A stretch of 64,000 nucleotides of DNA from NCBI RefSeq assembly GCF_023667495.1, contig NZ_JAMOZL010000001.1, forward strand, positions 124,001-188,000. The letters are read 5' to 3'. Positions within the stretch are counted from its first letter, which is position 1, and every line of letters begins with the position of its first letter. Source of the stretch: Dyadobacter sp. MSC1_007 (GTDB lineage: Bacteria > Bacteroidota > Bacteroidia > Cytophagales > Spirosomataceae). Positions 56,032 to 64,000 of the stretch are shown in pieces. The position numbers and the translations under genes are program-made. Under the pieces are notes generated by a model. The model made no database searches and was not told the origin of the DNA. It saw only the letters and a list, made by a program, of their open reading frames with translations.

Positions 56032-56415
56032 TCAGAGCGCTGAGAGGGTGTCCGGATTTGTGAAGATATTCTTGACTTCCACGAAACTGATGGGTTTGTC
56101 GAGGAAATAGTCGGCGCCGTTGCGGAAAGCTTCTTCTTTCAGGTTGGTCATGGCACTCATCATAACCACTTTCATCTTTCTATCCGTATACACTTCTTTA
56201 ATCTGTCTGATTGCGTTTATCCCCTTTCCGTCAGGTAAGTTGTTGTCAATGAATATCCAATCGGGACTCATTTCTCTGATACAATCTAATCCTTCTATCA
56301 GCGAAGCAACTACTTTAATTGCCGCTTCCGGTGTTTTAATATTTAACTGCCTAACTAGAAAATTGCGCATCAACACTCCCAAATCCCTTTCATCTTCGAT
56401 AATAACAATTTTCAT
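56032..56415 (-). CDS. Single-domain response regulator
   Basis: 127 residues that are only a receiver domain: acidic pocket E7/D8, phospho-acceptor D57 (WIFIDNNLPDG) and switch Lys107 (YFLDKPIS). No output domain is attached, so it would act by protein-protein contact or as a phosphate shuttle. No kinase is adjacent; candidates are the kinases at 41335 and 60886, but this is unproven. A TCTCAG/CTGAGA hairpin spans its stop codon. Confidence 0.88.
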   Translation of the reverse strand: MKIVIIEDERDLGVLMRNFLVRQLNIKTPEAAIKVVASLIEGLDCIREMSPDWIFIDNNLPDGKGINAIRQIKEVYTDRKMKVVMMSAMTNLKEEAFRNGADYFLDKPISFVEVKNIFTNPDTLSAL

Positions 56416-56790
56416 AGCGTTGTGTTAGAAATAGAATTTTCAGTCATTTGATGGCGGAGGTATGCTTGAAGCAAATTGTTAAATAAATTTGATTGTGGGG
56501 TAACTTGTCGATGAACTTAGGCAATAATCCTGCCATTTGTCAAGTAGGGTTGTAACGTCAAAGCCATAGCCTGAATGCACGTCCATCGTGTTTGTGGAAA
56601 GATTGACGCTGTTTGTAACCTTTTAGGGTGTAAATTTTACAGTCATGACCTCACATCTGCAAAGTGTTGTTTGTCTTAATACATTAATTATCAATAGATT
56701 AAATGTGGTGTTTTAATAGATAGAGAGGCTGGTACAGGATTTGGACAAACGCTCACAGGTTCGAATAATTCACATTAACCATAGTGTATT
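56416..56790. other. Intergenic region between divergent genes
   Basis: 375 nt between the receiver gene and the YtxH gene. AT-rich toward the YtxH side. I see no ORF above 60 codons that looks coding, no tRNA-like fold, and no clear TAnnTTTG promoter. It probably carries the promoters of both genes. Confidence 0.4.
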
Positions 56791-57075
56791 ATGTCAGGTA
56801 ATAAAATCATTGTAGGAATTGTAACGGCGGCTATCGCTGGTCTGGCTATCGGGTTGCTGATTGCACCTGACGATGGTAAAAAGACCATCAAGAAGATTAA
56901 AAAGAAAACCAACAGTCTGGCTGGCGAGCTGATCGACGCGCTGGAAAAAAGCAAAACCAAAGCAGGAGAAAAAGCTTCAGACCTGGCAGAGGAAGGAAAA
57001 ACTTACGGGCAAGATATTGCAGACAAGGCAGAAGGGTATAGCGACACCGTAAAGGAGGAAGTAAATAAGTTCTAA
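56791..57075 (+). CDS. YtxH domain protein
   Basis: 94 residues. One membrane segment with glycine-rich helix (IIVGIVTAAIAGLAIGLLIA) followed by APDDGKKT and a long Lys/Glu-rich amphipathic helix (SKTKAGEKASDLAEEGKTYG), the YtxH-like pattern. Such proteins are often stress-induced in Gram-positives and Bacteroidota, with unknown mechanism. Followed by another small gene after 35 nt. Confidence 0.82.
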   Translation: MSGNKIIVGIVTAAIAGLAIGLLIAPDDGKKTIKKIKKKTNSLAGELIDALEKSKTKAGEKASDLAEEGKTYGQDIADKAEGYSDTVKEEVNKF

Positions 57076-57110
57076 ACGCAAACTGTCCGGCCTGACCGGA
57101 TGCCCATTGT

Positions 57111-57422
57111 ATGGAAACTGAGTCGACAACCTTAGAGCAAAGCAAAGTCAAATCTTCTATTGTAGGTTCATTTAATTACTTGAAAGACCTGATGACTGCC
57201 GGTCCGGAAGGGCCCGCAGGGCGTGGTGTAGAAATGGGACTCAGCGCAGTTCTTGCGCGCACAGCTCTGAAAAGGCTGCCACCGCCATTCAACCTGGTCG
57301 CTCCGCTTTTGGTGGAACGCGTACTGATGAAGCATGGAGTGGAAGAGGGTAGGGAGCTCTTGTTAAAAGGCCTGCGTTGGGTTAAGAAGGCAACCGACGA
57401 GAAGCCGGCCACCGCATCCTGA
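57111..57422 (+). CDS. Hypothetical protein, 103 residues
   Basis: No family recognised. A central stretch EMGLSAVLARTALKRLPPPF and NLVAPLLVERVLMKHGVEEG is helical and moderately hydrophobic, so it may lie along or in the membrane. Probably co-transcribed with the YtxH gene; a terminator follows, so the two form a unit. Confidence 0.65.
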   Translation: METESTTLEQSKVKSSIVGSFNYLKDLMTAGPEGPAGRGVEMGLSAVLARTALKRLPPPFNLVAPLLVERVLMKHGVEEGRELLLKGLRWVKKATDEKPATAS

Positions 57423-57439
57423 TTTCCAAGCCATTTTTT

Positions 57440-57469
57440 GAAACCCTTCGCATTCGCGAGGGGTTTTGT
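57440..57469 (+). terminator. Rho-independent terminator after the YtxH pair
   Basis: AAACCCTTCGC, loop ATTC, GCGAGGGGTTT with one G-U pair, then TTGTT. An 11-bp stem 18 nt after the 57111 gene stop. Confidence 0.75.
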
Positions 57470-57473
57470 TATT

Positions 57474-57544
57474 GTTGCCGGGCAACGGTTGCCGAACAAC
57501 GGTTGCCGAACAACGGTTGCCGCGCAACGTTTGCCGGGCAAGCG
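57474..57544. repeat. Five tandem 14-bp palindromic repeats
   Basis: Units GTTGCCGGGCAACG, GTTGCCGAACAACG (twice), GTTGCCGCGCAACG and a degenerate TTTGCCGGGCAAGCG follow without spacers. Units 1 and 4 can form GTTGC...GCAAC stems. They begin 5 nt after the terminator at 57440 and lie about 390 nt upstream of rpoN. Confidence 0.85.
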
Positions 57545-57932
57545 TTTTGTTTGCTAATACGTATACACCGCACGAAGACTACACACACTAAGGCTCGATG
57601 AAATCTGCGAGCTGTTACGGCGGATCTGAGAATCTGCTGCGTGATCGTTTTGATTATCAAACAGATAAAACATCCTCGAGTGAATTGCAGTATCATAAAG
57701 CTTGCCGTTTATGATCGGGAGTAGGTGTCCGGTCACCTATTGAAAAACGCGGCTGATGCCGTAAAACGCGGCTTTTGAAATGTGGATTAGCTCTACATTC
57801 TGAATTATAATACTCAGTCTGTGGAAATAACTACGCAATCTTCGGTTACACGGTTATCCTGTGTGGATAGATAGATAAAGAGTCGTAAATTTAAAGCATC
57901 AAGAGAATTACCATTTTACCCTTAGTTGCTAT
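57545..57932. other. Intergenic region upstream of rpoN
   Basis: 388 nt with no convincing gene. It holds a direct repeat AAAACGCGGC at about 57744 and 57759, an inverted GTTTTGATTATCAAAC near 57647, and the presumed rpoN promoter, which I cannot place precisely. Confidence 0.4.
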
Positions 57933-59375
57933 ATGCAAAGACAGACGCAGACGCAAAGACAGACTTTGAAATACTCTCCCTTGCAAATTCAGATGCTGAA
58001 TTTATTGCATCTGACCACAATGGAGCTTGAACAGAGGATTAAAGAGGAACTTGAAGAGAACCCTATACTAGAGGAAGGGAAAGAGGAGAATGCGGCGGAA
58101 GAAACCGCAGAAGAATTTGACGACAGTGAACTATCGTCGGGTGGGGAAGATAACTCCGTCCAGGACTATTATGACTGGGACGAGTTTCGTGATGATGACA
58201 TTCCAGACTATAAGACTTATGCAAACAACCAGTCGGCGGACAATGAGCTTTACACCCGTCCGATGGTTGAAACGGTGTCGTTCCGGGACGATCTGAAACA
58301 GCAGGTACACTTTCTGCAATTGGATGAGCGGCAACAGCTTATCGCTGACTTTATTCTGGACTCCCTGGATGAAGATGGTTTTCTGAGGCGGGAAAGCGAT
58401 GTGATTGCCGATGATATTTCATTTGCAAACAGCATGTTTATCGACACAGATGAGGTGAATACCATGTTGAAGATCATCCAGCAACTGGATCCCCCGGGGA
58501 TAGCGGCCAATGACCTCAGAGAATGTCTCCTGATCCAGCTCAACAGGATGGAGAACCAGAATGAGGTATGGAAATGGGCTTACAAAATAGTTTCGGACGC
58601 GTTCGATGAACTCGGGTCGAGAAACTACGATAAGATTATGCGTGTCACCGGACTGGATGAAGAGTCTTTAAAAAAGGCAATCCAGCTGATCACCGCACTA
58701 AACCCGAAACCCGCTTCGGGGCTTCGCAATGACTCGATCGTTAATGAAAGTATCAAACCCGATTTCATGCTTTGGTATACCGAAGATGGTGAAATTGAAG
58801 TGCAGCTTACCTGGGGTAACAGCCCGGCGTTGAAGTTGAGCAAGGTTTTTACCAAAATGGCAGAACAAAAGATCGATAAAGCGACGAATCAGTTCCTCAA
58901 AAATAAAATGAACTCGGCCAAATGGTTCATTGACGCGATCAAACAGCGGGAAAATACCATGTTGAGCACGCTCAAAGCCATTGTCCGGCTTCAATACGAT
59001 TATTTTCAGACAGGCGATATTAAGAAACTGCGGCCGATGATCCTGAAAGATGTTGCGGAAATCATCGATATGGACATTTCCACCGTATCTCGTGTGACGA
59101 CCAATAAATATGTGCAGACGCCATTCGGCATTGTATTGCTGAAAGACCTGTTCACAGAGGGCGTTACCAACGAGGACGGGACCGAAGTATCGAACCGCGA
59201 GATCCAGGAAGCGATCCGGGAGATCGTCGGGGAGGAAGACAAAAGACATCCGTACAATGATCAGCAGATAACAGATATGCTGGCGGAAAAAGGCTACTCG
59301 GTAGCCAGGAGAACGGTTGCCAAGTACCGTGAGCAGTTGAATATACCTACCGCAAGACTAAGAGTAACGATTTGA
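57933..59375 (+). CDS. rpoN: RNA polymerase sigma-54 factor
   Basis: 480 residues. N-terminal region I is Gln-rich (QTQTQRQTLKYSPLQIQMLN) and contacts activators; an acidic region II follows (EEGKEENAAEETAEEFDDSE). The core-binding domain and the HTH region (LKDVAEIIDMDISTVSRVTT) are intact, and the C-terminus carries the RpoN box ARRTVAKYRE that reads the -24 element. Directly upstream of its likely activator (30-nt gap). Confidence 0.95.
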   Translation: MQRQTQTQRQTLKYSPLQIQMLNLLHLTTMELEQRIKEELEENPILEEGKEENAAEETAEEFDDSELSSGGEDNSVQDYYDWDEFRDDDIPDYKTYANNQSADNELYTRPMVETVSFRDDLKQQVHFLQLDERQQLIADFILDSLDEDGFLRRESDVIADDISFANSMFIDTDEVNTMLKIIQQLDPPGIAANDLRECLLIQLNRMENQNEVWKWAYKIVSDAFDELGSRNYDKIMRVTGLDEESLKKAIQLITALNPKPASGLRNDSIVNESIKPDFMLWYTEDGEIEVQLTWGNSPALKLSKVFTKMAEQKIDKATNQFLKNKMNSAKWFIDAIKQRENTMLSTLKAIVRLQYDYFQTGDIKKLRPMILKDVAEIIDMDISTVSRVTTNKYVQTPFGIVLLKDLFTEGVTNEDGTEVSNREIQEAIREIVGEEDKRHPYNDQQITDMLAEKGYSVARRTVAKYREQLNIPTARLRVTI

Positions 59376-59404
59376 ACAAACTAAGTTAAGCCCTAAAGCC
59401 TGGC

Positions 59405-60859
59405 ATGAAAAAAATAGTTGTTGTTGACGATGAAGCGGATATTTGCTTCCTTTTGAAGCGTTTTTTATCAAAGAATGATTTTATAGTAGAAACTGCACAA
59501 AATGGCAAAGATGGCCTTGCGTTGATAGAATCCATTTCGCCCGATCTGGTGATGACCGATTTTCGGCTTGGAGATATTACAGGTACAGAATTGCTGATGA
59601 CGATCAAAGCCAAAAGACCGAATGTACCCGTCCTGATCATTACGGGGTATTCGGATATCAAGGTGGCGGTCAATGTGATGAAGCTTGGGGCATACGACTA
59701 TATCACCAAACCATTGTTCCCGGACGAGATCCTGGTAACGGTCAAAAAGGCGATTGCCGATGCAGAATCTTCCCAAAACGAAGAGCTGGAATACAGCGCG
59801 CCGGTAGCAGCCGACTCCACAGAGCCAACCAAGCCGACCCGTAAAATGCATTCCCGCACAAAGGCAGGCTATGTAATGGGCAATAGCGAAGTTTCCGACA
59901 ATCTTTTCCGGCAGGTCGACCTGGTTGCACCTACTAATTTCAGCGTGATCATTTACGGTGAAAGCGGTTCAGGTAAGGAGGCGATTGCACAGGAAATACA
60001 CAACCGGTCGAGAAGAAAAGATATGCCTTTCGTCGCAATGGACTGTGGGGCGATATCAAAGGAACTTGCCGGAAGCGAATTGTTTGGTCACGAAAAAGGA
60101 TCCTTTACCGGCGCCCTTCAGACGAAAATAGGACATTTTGAACTGGCAAACGGAGGGACATTGTTCCTTGACGAGGTTTCCAACCTTTCATATGAAATCC
60201 AGGTAGCATTGCTGCGCGTGGTACAGGAGCGTAAGATGCGCCGGATCGGCGGGTCGAAAGAAATAGACCTTGATGTGCGGATACTTGTCGCCAGCAACGA
60301 AAAATTGCTCGACTCGGCCCGCAACGGTAAGTTCCGCGAAGACCTTTATTACCGCTTCAATGAATTCACCATCGAAGTCCCTGCATTGCGAAACCGGAAA
60401 GACGACATGATGCTGTTCGCCAATGCATTCCTCGAATCTACCAATGCGGAGTTGAACAAAAATGTGTCCGGTTTTTCAGAAGAAGTGAAAAATGACTTTT
60501 TGAACTACTCGTGGCCAGGTAACCTTCGTGAGCTTAAAAATGTGATCAAGCGCGCCACCCTGTTGTCGGACGGCGACCTGATCGAAGAAAAAGCACTTCC
60601 GTTTGAAATCGTCAACTACAAAAAGCTGAAAGACCTGGATGACGAACCGGCTCCATCAGTCGCTGCTGCGTCGGTTTTCTCAGAATCGGCCGATGGGGAA
60701 GACTCCAAACCGAGCCTCAAAACGGTAGCCAATGAAGCGGAGTACGACATGATCATGCAGGTACTGAGGGATGTGAACTTTAACAAAAGCAAAGCCGCCC
60801 GTCTGCTGAACATCGACCGGAAGACGTTATATAACAAAATGAAGCAATTTGATATCTGA
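59405..60859 (+). CDS. Sigma-54-dependent NtrC-family response regulator
   Basis: 484 residues: receiver domain with D52 and Lys102, AAA+ domain with Walker A GESGSGKE, the sigma-54 contact loop GSFTGA (instead of GAFTGA), Walker B TLFLDEVSNL, and a Fis-type HTH at the C-terminus (NKSKAARLLNIDRKTLYNKM). It would hydrolyse ATP to open sigma-54 promoters. Kinase gene 26 nt downstream, rpoN just upstream. Confidence 0.94.
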   Translation: MKKIVVVDDEADICFLLKRFLSKNDFIVETAQNGKDGLALIESISPDLVMTDFRLGDITGTELLMTIKAKRPNVPVLIITGYSDIKVAVNVMKLGAYDYITKPLFPDEILVTVKKAIADAESSQNEELEYSAPVAADSTEPTKPTRKMHSRTKAGYVMGNSEVSDNLFRQVDLVAPTNFSVIIYGESGSGKEAIAQEIHNRSRRKDMPFVAMDCGAISKELAGSELFGHEKGSFTGALQTKIGHFELANGGTLFLDEVSNLSYEIQVALLRVVQERKMRRIGGSKEIDLDVRILVASNEKLLDSARNGKFREDLYYRFNEFTIEVPALRNRKDDMMLFANAFLESTNAELNKNVSGFSEEVKNDFLNYSWPGNLRELKNVIKRATLLSDGDLIEEKALPFEIVNYKKLKDLDDEPAPSVAAASVFSESADGEDSKPSLKTVANEAEYDMIMQVLRDVNFNKSKAARLLNIDRKTLYNKMKQFDI

Positions 60860-60885
60860 TCCCTGACCGGGAAGATTATTGGCGG

Positions 60886-62319
60886 ATGAATAGCAAGCTT
60901 ATCAGGGTTCTTTTGGTTGATGATGACGAGGACGATTACTTCCTGACCAGAGAATATTTTCAAGACCTTGTAAACTGGAAATTTGATATTACCTGGTGTG
61001 CAACTTTCAAGGATGCCGAATATCAGATCAGGAACAACAAATATGATCTGTACCTGTTCGACTACCTGTTGGGAGAAAGCACGGGTATTGACCTGATCGA
61101 CCTCGCCTGCAGTTTCGAATGCGAGGAGCCTATCATTCTGCTTACCGGAAAAGGCGACACCAAGATCGCCGTCGAGGCGCTCCGTCTCGGAGCGGCCGAT
61201 TACCTCATTAAAAGTGAACTAGATGCAGAGAAGCTCGAAAGAAGCATTCGTTATGCGTTGGAAAGAACATCGGTGCTGAAAGCATTGAGACACAGCGAAA
61301 GAAGGTACCGTCGCATTTTCGAAGAATCCAACGACTTTCTGTTTATCAGCGACCTCACAGGCAATATCATCGATTTCAATGCATCGGCGACGGTATTGAC
61401 CGGTCTCAGCGAGGAAGAATTGAAAGAGAAGAATATCCTGGACCTGATCGAAGACCCGCTTTTTGACGTATTCTGGAAAAATATAGCCGATCATCCCGTT
61501 CATGATCATGAAGTAAGGCTGCTTACCAAAGATGGCGACAAAAAATATTGCCTTTTCTCGGCCTCTGTCGAAGTAGACGATGTCCATCCGTATATTCAGG
61601 GTAAGCTGCACGATATGACAGCCCGTAAACAATCGGAGAGAGAACGTCTTTTTTCGGAAAAAATGGCTGTAACGGGCCGCCTCGTACGGATGCTCGCGCA
61701 TGAGGTGCGCAACCCGCTTACAAACGTGAACCTGTCTGCCGAACAGCTTGAAATGGAGCTGGCCGATGAGGACCAGAAATTCTATACGCAAATTATCAAG
61801 AGGAACTGCACGCGGATCAATGACCTGATCACGCAGCTGCTGCAACCTTCCACCTCAGAGGATATTGAACTGGTCGAAAACTCGGTACATACCGTGTTGA
61901 GTCAGGCGATCAACGCCGCTCTGGACCGCGTGCAACTGAAAAGAATCCAGATCGTCAGCGAGTTTGCAGAAGAAGAGTTCGCATTGCCGCTGGACATGGT
62001 TTCTCTCGAAATGGCCTTTCTGAACCTGATTACCAACGCCATTGAAGCAATGGAAGAAGACATCGGCATTTTGAAGATCGCGACGAAAAGCCACGGGGAC
62101 ATGATGCAGGTTATTTTTGCAGATAATGGATCTGGCATCAGTGAAGAGCACATGGACAAGATTTTCGAGCCGTATTTCACTGGAAAAAACAATGGAATGG
62201 GGATAGGGTTATCTACAACCATGAGCATTATCCACGCCCACCATGGCCGGATCGACGTCCAGTCGGAGCTTGGGAAAGGCACCACTTTTACTATCAGTTT
62301 TCAGGCCAGCAAACAATAG
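60886..62319 (+). CDS. Hybrid-type histidine kinase: receiver, PAS, HisKA, HATPase
   Basis: 477 residues without membrane helices, so cytoplasmic. An N-terminal receiver domain has D59 (LYLFDYLLG) and Lys109; a PAS domain follows (about 140-250, IFEESNDFLFISDLTGNIID). The kinase core has H272 in LAHEVRNPL and an HATPase with N-box LITNAIEAM, G1 DNGSGISEE, F-box KIFEPYFTG and G2 NGMGIGLSTT, typical of NtrB-like kinases. It probably phosphorylates the NtrC-type regulator upstream, while its own receiver takes input from another kinase. Confidence 0.93.
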   Translation: MNSKLIRVLLVDDDEDDYFLTREYFQDLVNWKFDITWCATFKDAEYQIRNNKYDLYLFDYLLGESTGIDLIDLACSFECEEPIILLTGKGDTKIAVEALRLGAADYLIKSELDAEKLERSIRYALERTSVLKALRHSERRYRRIFEESNDFLFISDLTGNIIDFNASATVLTGLSEEELKEKNILDLIEDPLFDVFWKNIADHPVHDHEVRLLTKDGDKKYCLFSASVEVDDVHPYIQGKLHDMTARKQSERERLFSEKMAVTGRLVRMLAHEVRNPLTNVNLSAEQLEMELADEDQKFYTQIIKRNCTRINDLITQLLQPSTSEDIELVENSVHTVLSQAINAALDRVQLKRIQIVSEFAEEEFALPLDMVSLEMAFLNLITNAIEAMEEDIGILKIATKSHGDMMQVIFADNGSGISEEHMDKIFEPYFTGKNNGMGIGLSTTMSIIHAHHGRIDVQSELGKGTTFTISFQASKQ

Positions 62320-62400
62320 CTTTTCACTTAGTTTAAGAATCATTTGGCTGCAACGCCCTGGCTCATGTACGCGTAATCGTAAAAAAGCCCGTGCGTACTT

Positions 62401-63270
62401 ATGAAACCCATCTTTACCATCTTCATCATTGCTGCTACTTTTTTAAAAGCCTCCGCCCAGGAGGATGCCGATTATTTTCGCAAACTATATGCAAGGCCGC
62501 TTGGCGCCAAGCCCTATAACACCGAATCGCTGCTCAAAAAGTACGGCAATGTAAAAGTGCTCAACCGCTGGTATATGGGAGCAAGCGGATTTATCCGGAC
62601 AGACAAAAATGTGATCAGCAATGATTTTGATGGCCTGATAGGAACTGAATCGCCTGCGGTATCATCGTGGGGCGCAGCAGTCGGCTGGGTATATCGCGAA
62701 CAATGGTCGGTAGAAGCAGAATATAACCGGTCGGCGATCCACAATGTACTGCTGATTTATGGAGATAATCCTTTGAAATATACGATGGAGAATGATAAAA
62801 ACAGCCTCATTCTTCGCGGCAAAATGCGTTTGCTGTTTGGTAAACCTGCAATCCGAAAGTCGGCGTTCTGGCTTGGTGCGGCAATAGGTTGTGTACCTAA
62901 CTCGGGCCGTGACAAAGAATTCATGGAATTTTCGGGATACCAGCAGCGCGGCCGCGGACAGGGCGTGGACACGCTGTATATGTCGAGCGATACGCGGATC
63001 AGTTCTGCTATGACGGGCCTCGTCGAAGCGTCGGCGGAGTATGTCATTAAAGTAGCTAGATCCATCGATTTGGGCCTTTTTGCACGCAAGCAATGGGGCC
63101 TCGGTAATTCCATTACTACGGATTTGGTTTATAAGGTCAATCGAGTGGAAACCGAACGGGCGCGGATTGAAGGGGACGGGTCGGGCTGGAACTTTGGGGT
63201 ATCGCTTCGCTATGTGTTCCATATCGGTTATGATTTTTCCCCATTAAATCACGTCGGCGGCAAAATATAA
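62401..63270 (+). CDS. Putative outer-membrane beta-barrel protein
   Basis: 289 residues with a signal peptide (1-19, ending KASAQ). Alternating-residue strands such as WSVEAEYNRSAIHNVLLIYG and GWNFGVSLRYVFHIGYDF fit an outer-membrane barrel of unknown function. 81 nt after the kinase gene and followed by a convergent RND gene. Possibly a target of the sigma-54 module, but no -24/-12 site was seen. Confidence 0.7.
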   Translation: MKPIFTIFIIAATFLKASAQEDADYFRKLYARPLGAKPYNTESLLKKYGNVKVLNRWYMGASGFIRTDKNVISNDFDGLIGTESPAVSSWGAAVGWVYREQWSVEAEYNRSAIHNVLLIYGDNPLKYTMENDKNSLILRGKMRLLFGKPAIRKSAFWLGAAIGCVPNSGRDKEFMEFSGYQQRGRGQGVDTLYMSSDTRISSAMTGLVEASAEYVIKVARSIDLGLFARKQWGLGNSITTDLVYKVNRVETERARIEGDGSGWNFGVSLRYVFHIGYDFSPLNHVGGKI

Positions 63271-63300
63271 AGGCCACCCGGTTTCCCGGGCAGCCTTTAT
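63267..63300. terminator. Hairpin between the barrel gene and the RND gene
   Basis: ATAAAGGCCACCCGG, loop TTT, CCCGGGCAGCCTTTAT: a long near-perfect stem with weak A/T flanks on both sides. It lies at the 3' end of two convergent genes and may serve both. Confidence 0.7.
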
Positions 63301-63350
63301 GCGCGTTGGCAGCAATAGCTCTGACTCGCGCGAAGGCATTATCTGCGCAG

Positions 63351-63374
63351 GTTGCCGGTGACAACACCGGCAAC
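63351..63374. repeat. Perfect GTTGCCGGTG inverted repeat
   Basis: GTTGCCGGTG, loop ACAA, CACCGGCAAC: a 10-bp perfect stem without a T run, so not a standard terminator. The GTTGCCGG core recurs in the 57474 repeats. Confidence 0.6.
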
Positions 63375-63389
63375 GGCATCTTGACACCG

Positions 63390-63439
63390 GCAGCTTCACA
63401 TCAATTATGCATATGCATCTACACATCAATTATGCATAT
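63390..63439. repeat. 25-bp tandem duplication at the RND gene 3' end
   Basis: Two adjacent 25-bp units (63390-63414 and 63415-63439) share 23 of 25 bases, including an 18-bp identical core CACATCAATTATGCATAT. The second unit contains the RND stop codon. Confidence 0.75.
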
Positions 63440-64000
63440 TTACACGTCCTGATCTTACGGTTGAAAAAGCCGTAGATAATCGGGAAAATGAGCAAGGTCA
63501 AGACCGTCGCAGTGATCAACCCGCCGATCACGACAATCGCAAGCGGCTTTTGGGTCTCAGAGCCGATCCCGGTCGATACAGCGGCAGGTAGCAGACCGAT
63601 AGCAGCCATCAATGCAGTCATAATCACCGGCCTGATCCGCGACTTCACACCTTCCCGGATCGCATCGTCGAGCGACATTCTCGCTGCGAGATTTTTGTTG
63701 AAGACCGATATCAGGATCACCCCGTTTTGAACACATAATCCAAACAATGCGATAAAACCGACGCCTGCCGAAATCCCGAAGTTCATATGCGTAATGTGCA
63801 GCGCAAGGATGCCGCCTATCAATGCAAAAGGAACATTAATCAATACCAGACCGGCATCTTTTGCATTGCTGAACATGATGAACAACAGGATGAATATCCC
63901 GATAAGGCTGATCGGCACCACTTGTCCCAGTCGCGCCGTAGCCCGAACCTGATTCTCAAATTCTCCCGACCAGTTCACAGAATAACCTTTTGGCAGCGAT
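63430..64000 (-). CDS. RND efflux permease, CusA/CzcA-like (5' part outside window)
   Basis: Only the last 190 residues are in the window; the frame is open to the edge with no start codon needed. Visible are the transmembrane segments TM8-TM12 region: LIGIFILLFIMFSN, FGISAGVGFIALFGLCVQNGVI, IMTALMAAIGLLPAAV and VVIGGLITATVLTLLIFPIIYG, plus the conserved EGVKSRIRPVIMTA. These fit heavy-metal efflux RND pumps (CusA/CzcA) better than drug pumps of the AcrB type, though the metal cannot be told. The C-terminus is short (NRKIRTCKYA). Confidence 0.88.
   Translation of the reverse strand, partial: SLPKGYSVNWSGEFENQVRATARLGQVVPISLIGIFILLFIMFSNAKDAGLVLINVPFALIGGILALHITHMNFGISAGVGFIALFGLCVQNGVILISVFNKNLAARMSLDDAIREGVKSRIRPVIMTALMAAIGLLPAAVSTGIGSETQKPLAIVVIGGLITATVLTLLIFPIIYGFFNRKIRTCKYA

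Noticed and set aside
57545..57932. A small RNA or 6S-like RNA upstream of rpoN
   Set aside because: Some short inverted repeats exist, but I could not build a convincing long stem or match a known RNA family.

Overview
The window looks like a chromosomal segment of a Bacteroidota bacterium, probably order Cytophagales and close to Dyadobacter or a related Spirosomaceae genus. This is inferred from the protein families (WbqC, DUF4136, DUF1460, DUF5672, multi-SLBB export proteins, a GH65/beta-phosphoglucomutase/GH13 maltose locus), from several TAnnTTTG promoter-like elements upstream of genes, and from the scarcity of Shine-Dalgarno sequences. No tRNA, rRNA, CRISPR array, insertion sequence or phage module was recognised.

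Layout. Positions 1-9200 hold secreted or envelope hydrolases: a partial metallo-beta-lactamase-fold protein, an operon of a CocE-type hydrolase, a ThuA-like protein and a 996-residue double pectate-lyase-like/beta-propeller protein, then a calcineurin-like phosphoesterase and a lipoprotein serine hydrolase. Positions 9150-10730 form a small accessory island: a SymE-like toxin gene divergent from an XRE regulator with two 20-bp operator-like palindromes between them, an unannotated 48-residue ORF, and a self-inhibited class II Fic protein. After a radical SAM protein with unusual cysteine spacing come nagA, a pentapeptide-repeat protein and thioredoxin.

Positions 15167-32728 are one long minus-strand polysaccharide locus. 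Transcription would start at a multi-SLBB export protein and pass a Wzz-like protein, Wzm/Wzt ABC exporter, sugar aminotransferase, GT-C-like membrane protein, WbqC protein, NeuD-like acyltransferase, four or five glycosyltransferase-type proteins, a polymerase/ligase-like membrane protein and an acyltransferase-3 protein. The aminotransferase, NeuD-like and WbqC proteins together suggest an N- or O-acylated amino sugar.

The right half is mostly core metabolism and signalling: parE, pheA, an operon of DUF4136 lipoprotein, outer-membrane barrel and large unknown protein, a DinB-family protein, an OmpR-type two-component pair, SulP transporter, MscS channel, a DUF1460 protein, and a maltose phosphorolysis locus (GH13, beta-phosphoglucomutase, GH65 phosphorylase). 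A TPR protein, a lone receiver protein and a YtxH pair follow. Near the end is a sigma-54 module: rpoN, an NtrC-type activator, and a histidine kinase with an N-terminal receiver and PAS domain. A barrel-like protein and the 3' end of an RND efflux pump close the window. The best candidates for something undescribed are the symE/xre operator region with its neighbouring 48-residue ORF, the CX4CX2C radical SAM protein, and the 14-bp palindromic tandem repeats upstream of rpoN.
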